The notes under the pieces are model-generated. The model saw only the letters and a program-made list of their open reading frames with translations, was not told the DNA's origin and did not search any database. From Actinomadura rubrisoli (lineage in GTDB: Bacteria; Actinomycetota; Actinomycetes; Streptosporangiales; Streptosporangiaceae), in the NCBI RefSeq assembly GCF_004349215.1, contig NZ_SMKU01000008.1:1-64000 (forward strand): DNA of 64,000 nucleotides, read 5' to 3'. Made by a program: the position numbers and the translations under genes. Each line of letters begins with the position of its first letter. Position 1 is the first letter of the stretch. Positions 26,219 to 34,431 of this stretch are shown here, piece by piece.

Positions 26219-27226
26219 TCAGCGGTGCCCGGCGTCCCGCCCGGCGGCGCGGCGGGCCTGCGCGGCGGCCTCGCGGGCTTCGCGCGCCGCCTCGTCCGCC
26301 CTGGCCCGGGACTGCTCGGCGCGCTCGGCCCTGCGGACGGCCGCGTCGCGGGCGGCGACGGCCCGCTCCAGCTCGTGCCGCAGGCGCCCCACCTCGGCGG
26401 ACGCGGCCTCCGCCTCCTCGCGCGCCGCCCCGGCCCGCTCCGCGCGCTCGCCGAGCGCGCGCTCGGCCTCCTCGGCCCGCTTGCGCAGCGACTCGGCCCG
26501 CCTGGCGCGGACCCCGCTCGTCCGCGACGCCTTCGGCTTGGCGGCGGGACGCCCTTCAGGTGGCGCGCCCGCCTTCGGCTTCGCGGGGCGCTCCTCGCTC
26601 GTGCGCGACGCCTTCGGCTGGGCGGGGCGCTCCTCCAGCGGCGCGCCCGCCTTTCCGGTCTTGGGCTTCTGCTCCCGGTCCTTCCCGGCCTCGGGCCGCC
26701 TCTCGGCCCTGGGCTCCGGGCGGCCGTCGCCGTCGGGGCGCGGCGCCGCGGGGAAGCCGGCGGGGACGAAGCCGGTGTGGCTGCGCGGCTGCGAGAGCCG
26801 TCCCGCGCGGACCTCATCGGCCACGTCGGCGTCCACGGTGGCGGCCTGCAAGGTGTCCTCGACCTCCCGGACGGCCTGCTCGCGCAGCGGGTTGCCCGCC
26901 TCGGCGGCCAGCTCGCCCGCCCTGCGCACGAGATCGCGGATCAGCCGCGCCCGGCGCTGTTCGAGGTCGCCGAGCCCGCCGCCCGAGCCCCACGCGGCGC
27001 GCATCTCGGCGCCGACGTCCAGCAGGCGGCCCAGGTCGTCCGCCGCCGAGCGCGACAGCAGGTTGACCGCCCACGCGGGCAGCGTTGGGCGGCGCAGCGC
27101 CCCGATCCGCTTGGCGAGCGCGGCGTCGCCGTCCGCCTTGGCCTGCCGCGCCAGCCGCGTCCTGGTGGCGACGAACTCGGCCGGGACGGCGCCGTAGAGC
27201 TCGTCGGCCGAGCTGGAGAAGTCCAC
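26219..27226 (-). CDS. hypothetical coiled-coil protein with Lys/Pro/Ala-rich repeats
   Basis: The protein has 335 residues. The N-terminal 130 residues are helical with LYGAVPAEFVATRTRLARQA and RRPTLPAWAVNLLSRSAADD, a pattern found in many actinobacterial hypotheticals. The middle (about 150-240) is disordered and repetitive, with PKASRTS twice and PKAGAPPEGRP-like units. The C-terminal 95 residues are a long charged coiled coil (RRAESLRKRAEEAERALGER and following heptads). There is no signal peptide or membrane helix. It may be a structural or scaffold protein, but no function is known. The GTG start lies at 27224-27226. The PadR promoter runs divergently about 55 bases away. Confidence 0.75.
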   Translation of the reverse strand: MDFSSSADELYGAVPAEFVATRTRLARQAKADGDAALAKRIGALRRPTLPAWAVNLLSRSAADDLGRLLDVGAEMRAAWGSGGGLGDLEQRRARLIRDLVRRAGELAAEAGNPLREQAVREVEDTLQAATVDADVADEVRAGRLSQPRSHTGFVPAGFPAAPRPDGDGRPEPRAERRPEAGKDREQKPKTGKAGAPLEERPAQPKASRTSEERPAKPKAGAPPEGRPAAKPKASRTSGVRARRAESLRKRAEEAERALGERAERAGAAREEAEAASAEVGRLRHELERAVAARDAAVRRAERAEQSRARADEAAREAREAAAQARRAAGRDAGHR

Positions 27227-27280
27227 GCCGCATTCCTACCCGGGCGCGGGCCCAGGTGATCAGGGCGTCCGGGACCGGCC

Positions 27281-27309
27281 TGGACGCGGCGCCGCGCCCT
27301 CGATATACT
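27281..27309 (+). promoter_or_regulatory. promoter of the padR-ABC unit
   Basis: TGGACG at 27281-27286 and TATACT at 27304-27309, 17 bases apart, fit a housekeeping actinomycete -35/-10 pair. The -10 box lies inside the palindromic operator, which gives a simple way for the regulator to repress its own gene. Confidence 0.6.
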
Positions 27310-27322
27310 TGCACGCGAGTAT
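27305..27322. promoter_or_regulatory. PadR operator ATACT-N8-AGTAT
   Basis: An inverted repeat with 5-base arms and an 8-base centre lies 20 bases before the padR start. PadR repressors typically bind ATGTA-N8-TACAT-like sites, and this spacing and form match. It overlaps the -10 box, so autorepression relieved by ligand is likely. Confidence 0.65.
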
Positions 27323-27341
27323 TCGTCCACGAGGAGTCGGG

Positions 27342-27986
27342 ATGCCCAAGCGGCGCAAGGTGAGCAACCTCCTCGGCCTTGCCGTCCTGTCCACGGTGTC
27401 GGCCAGGCCCATGCATCCCTACGAGATGGCGTCGCTGATGCGCGCGCGCGGCAAGGACAGGGACATGGACGTCAAGTGGGGCTCGCTCTACACCGTCGTC
27501 CGGAACCTGGAGAAGCACGGCTTCCTGGCCGTGGCGGGGAGCGCCCGGGAGGGCGCGAGGCCCGAGCGGACCGTCTACCGCATCACCGACGCGGGCCTGG
27601 AGGAGCTGGCCGACTGGGTCCGGGAGCTGATCGGGGTGCCCGAGCGCGAGCATCCGCGGTTCAAGGCCGGGCTGTCGGTGATGGGCGCCCTGGGCCCGGA
27701 CGAGGCGGCCGAACTGCTGCGCAGGCGGCTCGACGCCCTGGACCGCGAGATCGCCGAGGACGCGGCGGCGCTGGCGGCCGAGGACGAGGTGCCCCGCATC
27801 TTCCTCCTGGAGGCCGAGTACGACCTGGCCGTCCGGCGGGCGGAGGCCGGCTGGGTGCGCGGGCTGCTGGCCGAGATCACCGGCGGTTCGCTGCCGGGCC
27901 TGGACCTGTGGCGCGCGTTCCACGAGACCGGGCGGGTCCCCGCCGAGGTGGCGGAGCTGGCGGAAAGGGGCGCGACGGAGAACTGA
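27342..27986 (+). CDS. PadR family transcriptional regulator
   Basis: The protein has 214 residues. The N-terminal winged helix shows the PadR signature: LAVLSTVSARPMHPYEMASL, VKWGSLYTVVRNLEKHGFLA and RTVYRITDAGLEELADWVRE. The C-terminal half is helical and acidic for dimerisation (ALDREIAEDAAALAAEDEVP). PadR proteins repress transporter or detoxification genes until a phenolic or drug ligand binds. The ATG at 27342 has GAGGAG six bases upstream. An operator and promoter are visible just before it. The ABC exporter genes follow after a hairpin, so they are the probable targets. Confidence 0.88.
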   Translation: MPKRRKVSNLLGLAVLSTVSARPMHPYEMASLMRARGKDRDMDVKWGSLYTVVRNLEKHGFLAVAGSAREGARPERTVYRITDAGLEELADWVRELIGVPEREHPRFKAGLSVMGALGPDEAAELLRRRLDALDREIAEDAAALAAEDEVPRIFLLEAEYDLAVRRAEAGWVRGLLAEITGGSLPGLDLWRAFHETGRVPAEVAELAERGATEN

Positions 27987-27995
27987 GCAGAAGTG

Positions 27996-28031
27996 GTCCC
28001 GGTGGCGGTGCGGCAACACCGCCGCCGGGAC
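27996..28031 (+). terminator. 15-bp hairpin between padR and the ABC genes
   Basis: Positions 27996-28010 pair with 28017-28031 (one G-T wobble) around a 6-base loop, 10 bases after the padR stop. No U-tract follows. It may partly terminate the transcript or stabilise the padR message, setting the ratio of regulator to exporter. Confidence 0.6.
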
Positions 28032-28128
28032 CGGAACCCACCACCCGATCCACGCGCGGAGCGGGACCCGGCGGCGAGACCGCGGTCACCAGCCTATCCG
28101 GGGTCCTCCGCGCGCAACGGAGGCGACC

Positions 28129-29154
28129 ATGGCGCACGCCATCGAGGCCGAGGGCCTCGTCAAGACCTATCCCGGCGACGTCCGGGCCCTGGACGATCTG
28201 TCCATCACCGTCGGCCCGGGGGAGATCCTGGGCCTGCTCGGCCCGAACGGGGCCGGCAAGTCCACCACGGTCAAGATCCTCACCACGCTGATCCGGCCCG
28301 ACCGCGGGAAGGCGGCCGTGGCCGGGCACGACGTGCTGCGCCGCCCCGACCGGGTCCGGCGCCTCATCGGCGTCGTGTCGCAGCGCTCGGGCGCCGACCC
28401 CGACGCCAGCGGGCGCGACAACCTGATCCTGCAAGGCCGCCTGTACGGGATGGGCGGCGCCGAGGTGCGCCGCCGCGCGGGCGAGCTGCTCGAACGGCTG
28501 GGCCTGGGCGACGCGGCGCGCCGCGCGGTGAAGACCTACTCCGGCGGGATGCAGCGGCGCCTCGACGTGGCGCTCGGCCTCGTCCACCGGCCGCGCGTGC
28601 TGTTCCTGGACGAGCCGACCACCGGCCTCGACCCCGAGGCGCGCACGGCGATGTGGGCGGAGATCGCGCGTCTGGCCGGGGACGACGCCCTGGCGATCCT
28701 GCTCACCACCCACTACCTGGACGAAGCCGACCGGCTCGCCCGGCGGGTGGCGATCGTCGACCGCGGCCGCGTCGTCGCCGAGGGCACCCCGGACGCGCTC
28801 AAGGGCGAGCTGCGCGGCGACGCCGTCCACCTGGAGTGGCGGGAGGCGCCCGACGAGGCGCTGGCGCGGGCGGCCCTCGGCCGCCTGCCGGGCGTCCGCG
28901 ACGTCCTCGTGGACGGGCCTCGGCTCAGCGCCCGGGCCGACGACGGCGCCGCCGCGGTGCCGGCGGTGCTCGCCGCGCTGGACCACGCCGGGATCCCGGC
29001 CGCCGCCGCGACCGTCGCGCGGCCGTCCCTGGACGATGTCTACCTGCGCTACGCCGGACGCCGGTTCGCCCAGGCCGACGCCGCTCCCGCCTCCGAGGCC
29101 CCGGCCCAGGGGACCGCCGCCGCCGACGCCGTCACCGCCGGAGGTGCCCGATGA
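28129..29154 (+). CDS. ABC exporter ATP-binding protein (DrrA-like)
   Basis: The protein has 341 residues. Walker A is GLLGPNGAGKSTTVKIL, the signature motif is KTYSGGMQRRLDVALGLV, Walker B is RVLFLDEPTTGLDPEAR, and the switch His is in LLTTHYLDEADRL. About 100 residues follow the core, as in the daunorubicin-resistance DrrA family (DALKGELRGDAVHLEWREAP). The family energises export of drugs or lipids across the membrane. The ATG at 28129 has CGGAGG upstream. Its stop overlaps the permease start (ATGA), so the two are translationally coupled. It is probably controlled by the upstream PadR repressor. Confidence 0.9.
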   Translation: MAHAIEAEGLVKTYPGDVRALDDLSITVGPGEILGLLGPNGAGKSTTVKILTTLIRPDRGKAAVAGHDVLRRPDRVRRLIGVVSQRSGADPDASGRDNLILQGRLYGMGGAEVRRRAGELLERLGLGDAARRAVKTYSGGMQRRLDVALGLVHRPRVLFLDEPTTGLDPEARTAMWAEIARLAGDDALAILLTTHYLDEADRLARRVAIVDRGRVVAEGTPDALKGELRGDAVHLEWREAPDEALARAALGRLPGVRDVLVDGPRLSARADDGAAAVPAVLAALDHAGIPAAAATVARPSLDDVYLRYAGRRFAQADAAPASEAPAQGTAAADAVTAGGAR

Positions 29155-29927
29155 CCGCGCTCCTCGCCGGGACGTGGTGGATGACCCACCGCCGGCTGTC
29201 CGCGCTGCTCCGCAGGCCCGCCGTGCTCGTCATCACCCTCGTCCAGCCGGTCGTGTGGCTGTTCCTGTTCGGCGGGCTGTTCGAGAAGGTCGTCGAGCTG
29301 CCGGGATTCGGGACGGGCTCGTACCTGGACTACCTCGTCCCCGGCGTCGTGATCATGAACGCGGTGTCGCTGAACTCCTTCGCCGGGATGGGCACCATCG
29401 ACGAGATCGAGCGCGGCACGCTCGACCGGTTCCTGGTGACCCCGGTGCGCCGCGGCGCGATCACCAACGCGGGCGTCGCCGAGCAGGCGATCAGCACCGC
29501 GTTCCAGTCCGCGGTGATCATCGCGCTCGGCCGGGCGGCGGGCGCGCACTACCCGGGCGGCGCCGCCGGCCTCGCGGTGCTCGTCGCGATGGCGGTGCTG
29601 GTCGGCGTCGTCCTCGCCGCGCTGTCCAACACCCTGGCGCTGCTGGTGCGGGACCGCAACACCATCATCGGGCTGAACGTGATGCTGCTGCTCCCGCTCA
29701 CGTTCCTGTCGTCGGCGTTCATGGCCAAGGGCCTGATGCCGGGCTGGATGCGGCACGTGGCGTCCGGCAACCCGGTGAGCTGGGCCCTGGACGCCGGGCG
29801 CGCCGCGCTGTCCGACGACCCGGACTGGGGCTCGGTCGCCGCGCACGGCGGCGCGCTGCTGGCGCTCACCGCGGCGACCGTGGGCCTCGCGGTCCTGTCG
29901 TTCGGGAGCTACCAGAAGTCGCGGTGA
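29151..29927 (+). CDS. ABC-2 type exporter permease (DrrB-like)
   Basis: The protein has 258 residues with six hydrophobic helices, including PAVLVITLVQPVVWLFLFGG, GGAAGLAVLVAMAVLVGVVL, GLNVMLLLPLTFLSSAFMA and ALLALTAATVGLAVLSFGSY. The conserved FSSAFMAKGLMPGWMRHVA-type stretch and SGNPVSWALDAGRAAL after it are typical of the ABC-2 DrrB family. It forms the membrane channel with the ATPase encoded just upstream. The ribosome site GGAGG lies within the end of the ATPase gene. Confidence 0.88.
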   Translation: MTALLAGTWWMTHRRLSALLRRPAVLVITLVQPVVWLFLFGGLFEKVVELPGFGTGSYLDYLVPGVVIMNAVSLNSFAGMGTIDEIERGTLDRFLVTPVRRGAITNAGVAEQAISTAFQSAVIIALGRAAGAHYPGGAAGLAVLVAMAVLVGVVLAALSNTLALLVRDRNTIIGLNVMLLLPLTFLSSAFMAKGLMPGWMRHVASGNPVSWALDAGRAALSDDPDWGSVAAHGGALLALTAATVGLAVLSFGSYQKSR

Positions 29928-29997
29928 GGGCGGGGTCGCACGGATACCTCCTTCCGGAGGATTGGCGCGAGGGCCGCACCGTGTGACGATCCGATCT

Positions 29998-30204
29998 ATG
30001 GACACCTCGCTGAAGGCATTCCTGGAAGGCGGTCCGGCGGACCTGCCGGACCGGATCGTCGGGATCACCCCTCCCGGTGTCGAGCTGAGGCTGCCGTTCC
30101 GCGGTGGATACGAGCACTTCCAGGCCACCGCCCGGCACCGGGACACCCCCCACGGCCGGCTCCCCGTCTACCGCTGGTCCCGCCGCTCCGCCACCCCCGA
30201 CTAG
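29998..30204 (+). CDS. DUF5988 family small protein
   Basis: The protein has 68 residues: KAFLEGGPADLPDRI, then PFRGGYEHFQATAR and HGRLPVYRWSRRSATPD. The LEGGPxxLP start and the YEHF...LPVYRW end are the hallmarks of DUF5988, small proteins found near biosynthetic or transport genes in actinomycetes. No function is known. The ATG at 29998 has no clear ribosome site. An earlier in-frame GTG at 29962 is possible but adds an atypical leader. It may be co-transcribed with the ABC exporter 70 bases upstream. Its 3' end faces the M20 peptidase. Confidence 0.75.
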   Translation: MDTSLKAFLEGGPADLPDRIVGITPPGVELRLPFRGGYEHFQATARHRDTPHGRLPVYRWSRRSATPD

Positions 30205-30215
30205 GACGCATTGAA

Positions 30216-31568
30216 TCAACGCGTATCGAGGAAGCGGTCGAGGACGCGCGTGCCGAATGCCAGGCCCTCCAGCGGGACCCGCTCGTCCACGCCGTGGAAC
30301 ATCCCCAAGTAGTCCAGCTCCGGACCGAGCAGCAGGGGCGCGAATCCGAAGCTCGCGATGCCGATCTGGTTGAAGGACTTGGCGTCGGTGCCGCCCCCCA
30401 TCACGTACGGCACCGGGCACGCCGCCGGGTCCTCGGCGCGCAGCGCGCCGGCGAGCGTGTGGAAGGTGTCCCCGGCCGGGTCCGCGGCCGGGGCCTCCTC
30501 GTAGTTGAGGAACTCCCGCGTGACCTTCGGGCCGAGCAGCCGGTCGACGGTGGCGAGGAACTCCTCGCCCGTGCCCGGCAGGTACCGGCCGTCCACCTGG
30601 GCGGTCGCCGTGCCGGGCACAACGTTGATCTTGTAGCCGGCGTCCAGCCGGGTCGGGTTGGCCGAGTTGCGGATCGTGCTCTCGAACAGCCGGCCGACGC
30701 CGCCGAGGCGCGCGGCCTCCTCGTCGAGGCGGTCGTGGTCGATGGTGGTGCCGAGCGCGTCCGCCAGACCGTCCAGCAGGGCCCGGACGCCCGGGGTCAG
30801 CCGGACGGGCCAGGTGTGGGAGGCCAGCCGGGAGACGGCGTGGGCGAGTTCGGCGACGGCGTTGTCGGGCGCGGGCTTGGACCCGTGGCCCGCGGTGCCG
30901 CGCGCCGTGAGCCGCATCCAGGTGGTGCCGCGCTCGCCGGTCGCGATCGGGTAGATCCGCCTGCCGCCCGCGTCCACGCTGAAGCCGCCCGACTCGCTGA
31001 TCGCCTCGGCGCAGCCCTCGAAGAACTCCCGGTGCTCGCGCACCACGTACCGCGACCCGTAGTCGCCCGTGCACTCCTCGTCGGCGAGGAACGCCAGCAC
31101 CAGGTCGCCGCGCGTGCGGCGGCCCTCGCGCAGCCGCCGCCGGACGGTCGCGAGCGTCATCGCGAGGGTGCCCTTCATGTCGACCGCGCCGCGCCCCCAC
31201 ACGCACCCGTCCCGCACCTCGCCGGAGAACGGGGGGACACTCCACTCGGACGCGTCGGCGGGCACGACGTCCAGGTGCCCGTGGACGAGGAACGCCGGAT
31301 GGGAGGGGTCGGTCCCGGGGACGCGCGCGAGCAGGCTCGCCCGGCCGGGCGCCGACTCGACGATCGTGGACGCGACGCCCACCTCGTCCAGGAGCGCGGC
31401 GACGTGCTCGGCGGCGGGCCGTTCGGGACGGGCCACCCCCTCGCCCTGGTTGGTGGTGTCGAGGCGGATGAGATCACCGCAGATCTCCGCCGCCTCCACG
31501 CCCGCTGAGGCGGCCCCCGCGCCCGCCGCGGCGGCGTCCCCGGACTCCTCGCGAACCCTTTGCCCCAT
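30216..31568 (-). CDS. M20 family metallopeptidase (ArgE/DapE/CPG2-like)
   Basis: The protein has 450 residues. Two-zinc ligands and catalytic residues are visible in order: LVHGHLDVVPAD near residue 100, the bridging Asp in WGRGAVDMKGTLAM, the general-base Glu pair in AFLADEECTGDYG, an ISESGGFSV segment, and the last His in GMFHGVDERVP. The dimerisation lid follows (TWMRLTARGTAGHGSKPAPD). M20 enzymes hydrolyse di- and tripeptides or N-acyl amino acids in the cytoplasm. The ATG at 31568 is chosen. An Ala/Gly-rich leader suggests a later start is possible. It is divergent from the peptide importer, which would deliver its substrates. A TTGACA box at 31624-31629 on this strand is a possible -35. 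Confidence 0.88.
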   Translation of the reverse strand: MGQRVREESGDAAAAGAGAASAGVEAAEICGDLIRLDTTNQGEGVARPERPAAEHVAALLDEVGVASTIVESAPGRASLLARVPGTDPSHPAFLVHGHLDVVPADASEWSVPPFSGEVRDGCVWGRGAVDMKGTLAMTLATVRRRLREGRRTRGDLVLAFLADEECTGDYGSRYVVREHREFFEGCAEAISESGGFSVDAGGRRIYPIATGERGTTWMRLTARGTAGHGSKPAPDNAVAELAHAVSRLASHTWPVRLTPGVRALLDGLADALGTTIDHDRLDEEAARLGGVGRLFESTIRNSANPTRLDAGYKINVVPGTATAQVDGRYLPGTGEEFLATVDRLLGPKVTREFLNYEEAPAADPAGDTFHTLAGALRAEDPAACPVPYVMGGGTDAKSFNQIGIASFGFAPLLLGPELDYLGMFHGVDERVPLEGLAFGTRVLDRFLDTR

Positions 31569-31784
31569 TACTCCCACACCCGCCTTTCGTAACAAACCTT
31601 CATTTTCACCCCCCGCTGACCTCTGTCAACGAGTGATCAACAACGTATCGATCCGGTTTCGAATCCCGCAGCGATGTACCCAAACGGCCCGCGCGGTACA
31701 ACGCTGCCACCAATCTGAGACGCGGTGGGCAGGTGCCGCCGCACGAAGCGACACCGTAGGAACCGACAGGGCACGAGGAGGAGC

Positions 31785-33419
31785 ATGACCAGCCTCAGGG
31801 GTGCGAGCCGGAAGGTCCGCGGGCGCACGGGCGCCGGCCGGGGGACCGCGGGGCTCGCCGCGGTGGTGCTCGCGGCGTCGCTCGGGCTCGCGGCCTGCGG
31901 CGGCGGTGACGGCTCGTCGGACGGCACGTTCACCGTCGGCCACTCCGAACCCGACCACCTGGTGCCCGGCAACACCACCAGCAGCTACTCGTTCGACGTG
32001 CTCAGCGGCCTGTTCGACAACCTGGTGGGGCTCACCAGGGACGGCAAGACCGTGAACCTGGCCGCCGAGTCGGTCACCACGAAGGACCAGAAGGTCTGGA
32101 CGGTCAAGGTCCGGCCGGGGCAGAGGTTCCACAACGGCGAGCCGGTCACCGCGGGCAGCTTCGCCGACGCCTGGAACACCGCGGCGTACGGCCCGAACGC
32201 CTTCAGCGCCAACGACTACTTCTCGCACTTCCAGGGGTACGCGGAGATGAACCCCGAGGACGAGGACGCCAAGCCGAAGGCCGACAAGCTGTCGGGCGTG
32301 GAGGTCGTGGACGAGGCCACCCTCAAGGTGACCCTGACCGACGCGTTCAACCAGTTCCCCCAGCTGCTGACCTACCCGGCGTTCGCGCCGATGCCGAAGG
32401 CCGGCCTGAAGGACGTCAAGGGCTTCGACGAGCATCCGATCGGCAACGGCCCCTACATGATGAGCGGGAACTGGGAGCGCAACAAGCAGATCAAGCTCGT
32501 CCCGTTCCCCGGCTACACCGGGTCGCGCAAGCCGAAGAACAAGGGCGTCATCTGGAAGAGCTACTCCGGCGCCGACACCGCCTACACCGACCTGCGGGCC
32601 GGCCGGATCGACGTGCTCCAGACGATCCCCTCCGCCAAGGTGTCCGAGGCCAAGCGGCTGCTGGGCGACCGGTTCCTGCCCCGCAAGATGGGCACGATCG
32701 ACTACCTGGGCTTCCCCCTGTTCGACAAGCGGTTCGCGAGCCCGGACCTGCGCAAGGCGATCTCGATGTCCATCGACCGTCAGGGCATCAACAAGGCCGT
32801 CTACAACGGCGACTTCTTCCCGGCCGACTCGCTGCTCCCGGCGATCATCGAGGGGCACCGGCCGAACGCGTGCGGCGAGCTGTGCACCTACGACCCGGCC
32901 AAGGCCAAGGAGCTGTACGCCAAGTCGGGCGGCTTCAAGGGGACGCTGGAGCTGTACTTCTCCAACGCGCAGCCGACCTACTACCAATGGATGCAGATCG
33001 TCGCGAACTCCCTGCGGCAGAACCTCGGCATCCAGGACATCCAGTTCCGGCAGGTCCCCGCGTCCGACTACTTCGGGATGCTGAACAAGCGCACGGAGAA
33101 GGGCCCGTACCGGCAGAACTGGGAGGCCGACTACCCGACCGCCCAGAACTACCTGGAGAACCTGTGGAGCACGGGCAGTAACCGCATGGGCTGGAAGAGC
33201 CCGGAGTTCGACGGCCTCATCGCCAAGGCGAACCGGTCGGCGGACCCGCAGGAGGCCCTGAGGTTCTACAACCAGGCCGAGGACGTCGCCATCCGCGAGA
33301 TGCCGATGATCCCGCTCTGGACGTGGGCGGGCCAGGGCGGCCGGTCCAAGAAGGTCGGCAACGTCACCATCACGGCGTACGCGACCGGGCTCCTGGCCAA
33401 CGAAGTGACAGTGAAGTAG
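31785..33419 (+). CDS. dppA: peptide/nickel-type ABC transporter substrate-binding lipoprotein
   Basis: The protein has 544 residues of the SBP_bac_5 family. The signal peptide ends in a lipobox, ASLGLAACGGGDG, so the mature protein is anchored at Cys near residue 38. Family markers are WTVKVRPGQRFHNGEPVTAG, NGPYMMSGNWERNKQIKLV and LRKAISMSIDRQGINKAVY. It captures oligopeptides outside the membrane for the DppBC channel. The DppA/OppA cysteine pair is suggested by RPNACGELCTYDP. The ATG at 31785 has GAGGAGGAG upstream. It leads a five-gene operon, and the permease starts 6 bases after its stop. Confidence 0.9.
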   Translation: MTSLRGASRKVRGRTGAGRGTAGLAAVVLAASLGLAACGGGDGSSDGTFTVGHSEPDHLVPGNTTSSYSFDVLSGLFDNLVGLTRDGKTVNLAAESVTTKDQKVWTVKVRPGQRFHNGEPVTAGSFADAWNTAAYGPNAFSANDYFSHFQGYAEMNPEDEDAKPKADKLSGVEVVDEATLKVTLTDAFNQFPQLLTYPAFAPMPKAGLKDVKGFDEHPIGNGPYMMSGNWERNKQIKLVPFPGYTGSRKPKNKGVIWKSYSGADTAYTDLRAGRIDVLQTIPSAKVSEAKRLLGDRFLPRKMGTIDYLGFPLFDKRFASPDLRKAISMSIDRQGINKAVYNGDFFPADSLLPAIIEGHRPNACGELCTYDPAKAKELYAKSGGFKGTLELYFSNAQPTYYQWMQIVANSLRQNLGIQDIQFRQVPASDYFGMLNKRTEKGPYRQNWEADYPTAQNYLENLWSTGSNRMGWKSPEFDGLIAKANRSADPQEALRFYNQAEDVAIREMPMIPLWTWAGQGGRSKKVGNVTITAYATGLLANEVTVK

Positions 33420-33425
33420 CCGGCG

Positions 33426-34352
33426 ATGTGGCGCTATGTCCTCCGGCGGCTCTTGCAGGCGGTCCCCGTCTTCATCGGCACGACGCTGCTCATCTACGCC
33501 CTGGTCTTCGCGCTGCCGGGCGATCCGATCCAGGCGCTCGCCGGGGACAAGCCCGTGCCCGAGAACGTCCTGCAGACCCTGCGGGAGCGGTACAACCTGA
33601 ACGACCCCCTGCTGGTGCAGTACGGCAAGTACATGTGGGGGCTGTTCCAGGGGAACCTGGGCGAGAACTACGACGGGCAGAAGGTCTCGGAGATGCTCGG
33701 CGGGCGCTGGACGGTGACCGCGCAGCTCGCCGTCACCGCGTGGCTGTTCGAGCTGGTCATCGGGATCTCGCTCGGGGTCTGGGCGGGCCTGCGGCGCGGC
33801 AGGCTCGCCGACACCCTGGTCCTGGGCGGGACGACCCTGCTGATCGCGGTGCCGGTGTTCGTGCTGGGCTACACCGCGCAGATCCTGTTCGGCCTGCACT
33901 GGGAGATCTTCCCCACGGCCGGGACGGACGAGGGCTGGCCGGTGAGCTACCTGCTGCCCGGCATGGTCCTGGGCTCGCTCGGCCTGTCCTACGTCGCGCG
34001 GCTCACCAGGACCAGCCTCGCGGAGAACCTGCGGGCCGACTACGTGCGCACCGCGAACGCCAAGGGGCTGTCGCGGGCGCGGGTGGTGGGCCGGCACGCG
34101 CTGCGCAACTCGCTGATCCCGGTCGTGACCTACCTCGGCGTGGACTTCGGGTCGCTGATGGGCGGCGCGATCGTGACCGAGGGCATCTTCAACCTCCCCG
34201 GCATCGGCCAGCAGGTGTTCCAGTCGATCCAGCTGAAGGAGGGGCCCGTGGTGGTCGGCGCGGTCACCGTGCTGGTGCTGATCTTCCTGCTGGTCAACCT
34301 CGTCGTGGACCTGCTGTACGGGCTGCTGGATCCCCGGATCCGGTACGAGTGA
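33426..34352 (+). CDS. dppB: peptide ABC transporter permease, DppB type
   Basis: The protein has 308 residues with six helices. The N-terminus MWRYVLRRLLQAVPVFIGTT is diagnostic of DppB/OppB, and the EAA loop that docks the ATPases reads ADYVRTANAKGLSRARVVGR. Further on, LIPVVTYLGVDFGSLMGGAI and GIFNLPGIGQQVFQSIQ are standard. It forms half of the channel for imported peptides, with the DppC partner 80 bases downstream. Confidence 0.92.
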   Translation: MWRYVLRRLLQAVPVFIGTTLLIYALVFALPGDPIQALAGDKPVPENVLQTLRERYNLNDPLLVQYGKYMWGLFQGNLGENYDGQKVSEMLGGRWTVTAQLAVTAWLFELVIGISLGVWAGLRRGRLADTLVLGGTTLLIAVPVFVLGYTAQILFGLHWEIFPTAGTDEGWPVSYLLPGMVLGSLGLSYVARLTRTSLAENLRADYVRTANAKGLSRARVVGRHALRNSLIPVVTYLGVDFGSLMGGAIVTEGIFNLPGIGQQVFQSIQLKEGPVVVGAVTVLVLIFLLVNLVVDLLYGLLDPRIRYE

Positions 34353-34431
34353 CCCTTGGGGGACGTGTGGAGGGGCACGATGCCGGTACGGCGTTCGACA
34401 GTGGGGGTTCGACTCCAGTGAGGCATGGGCG

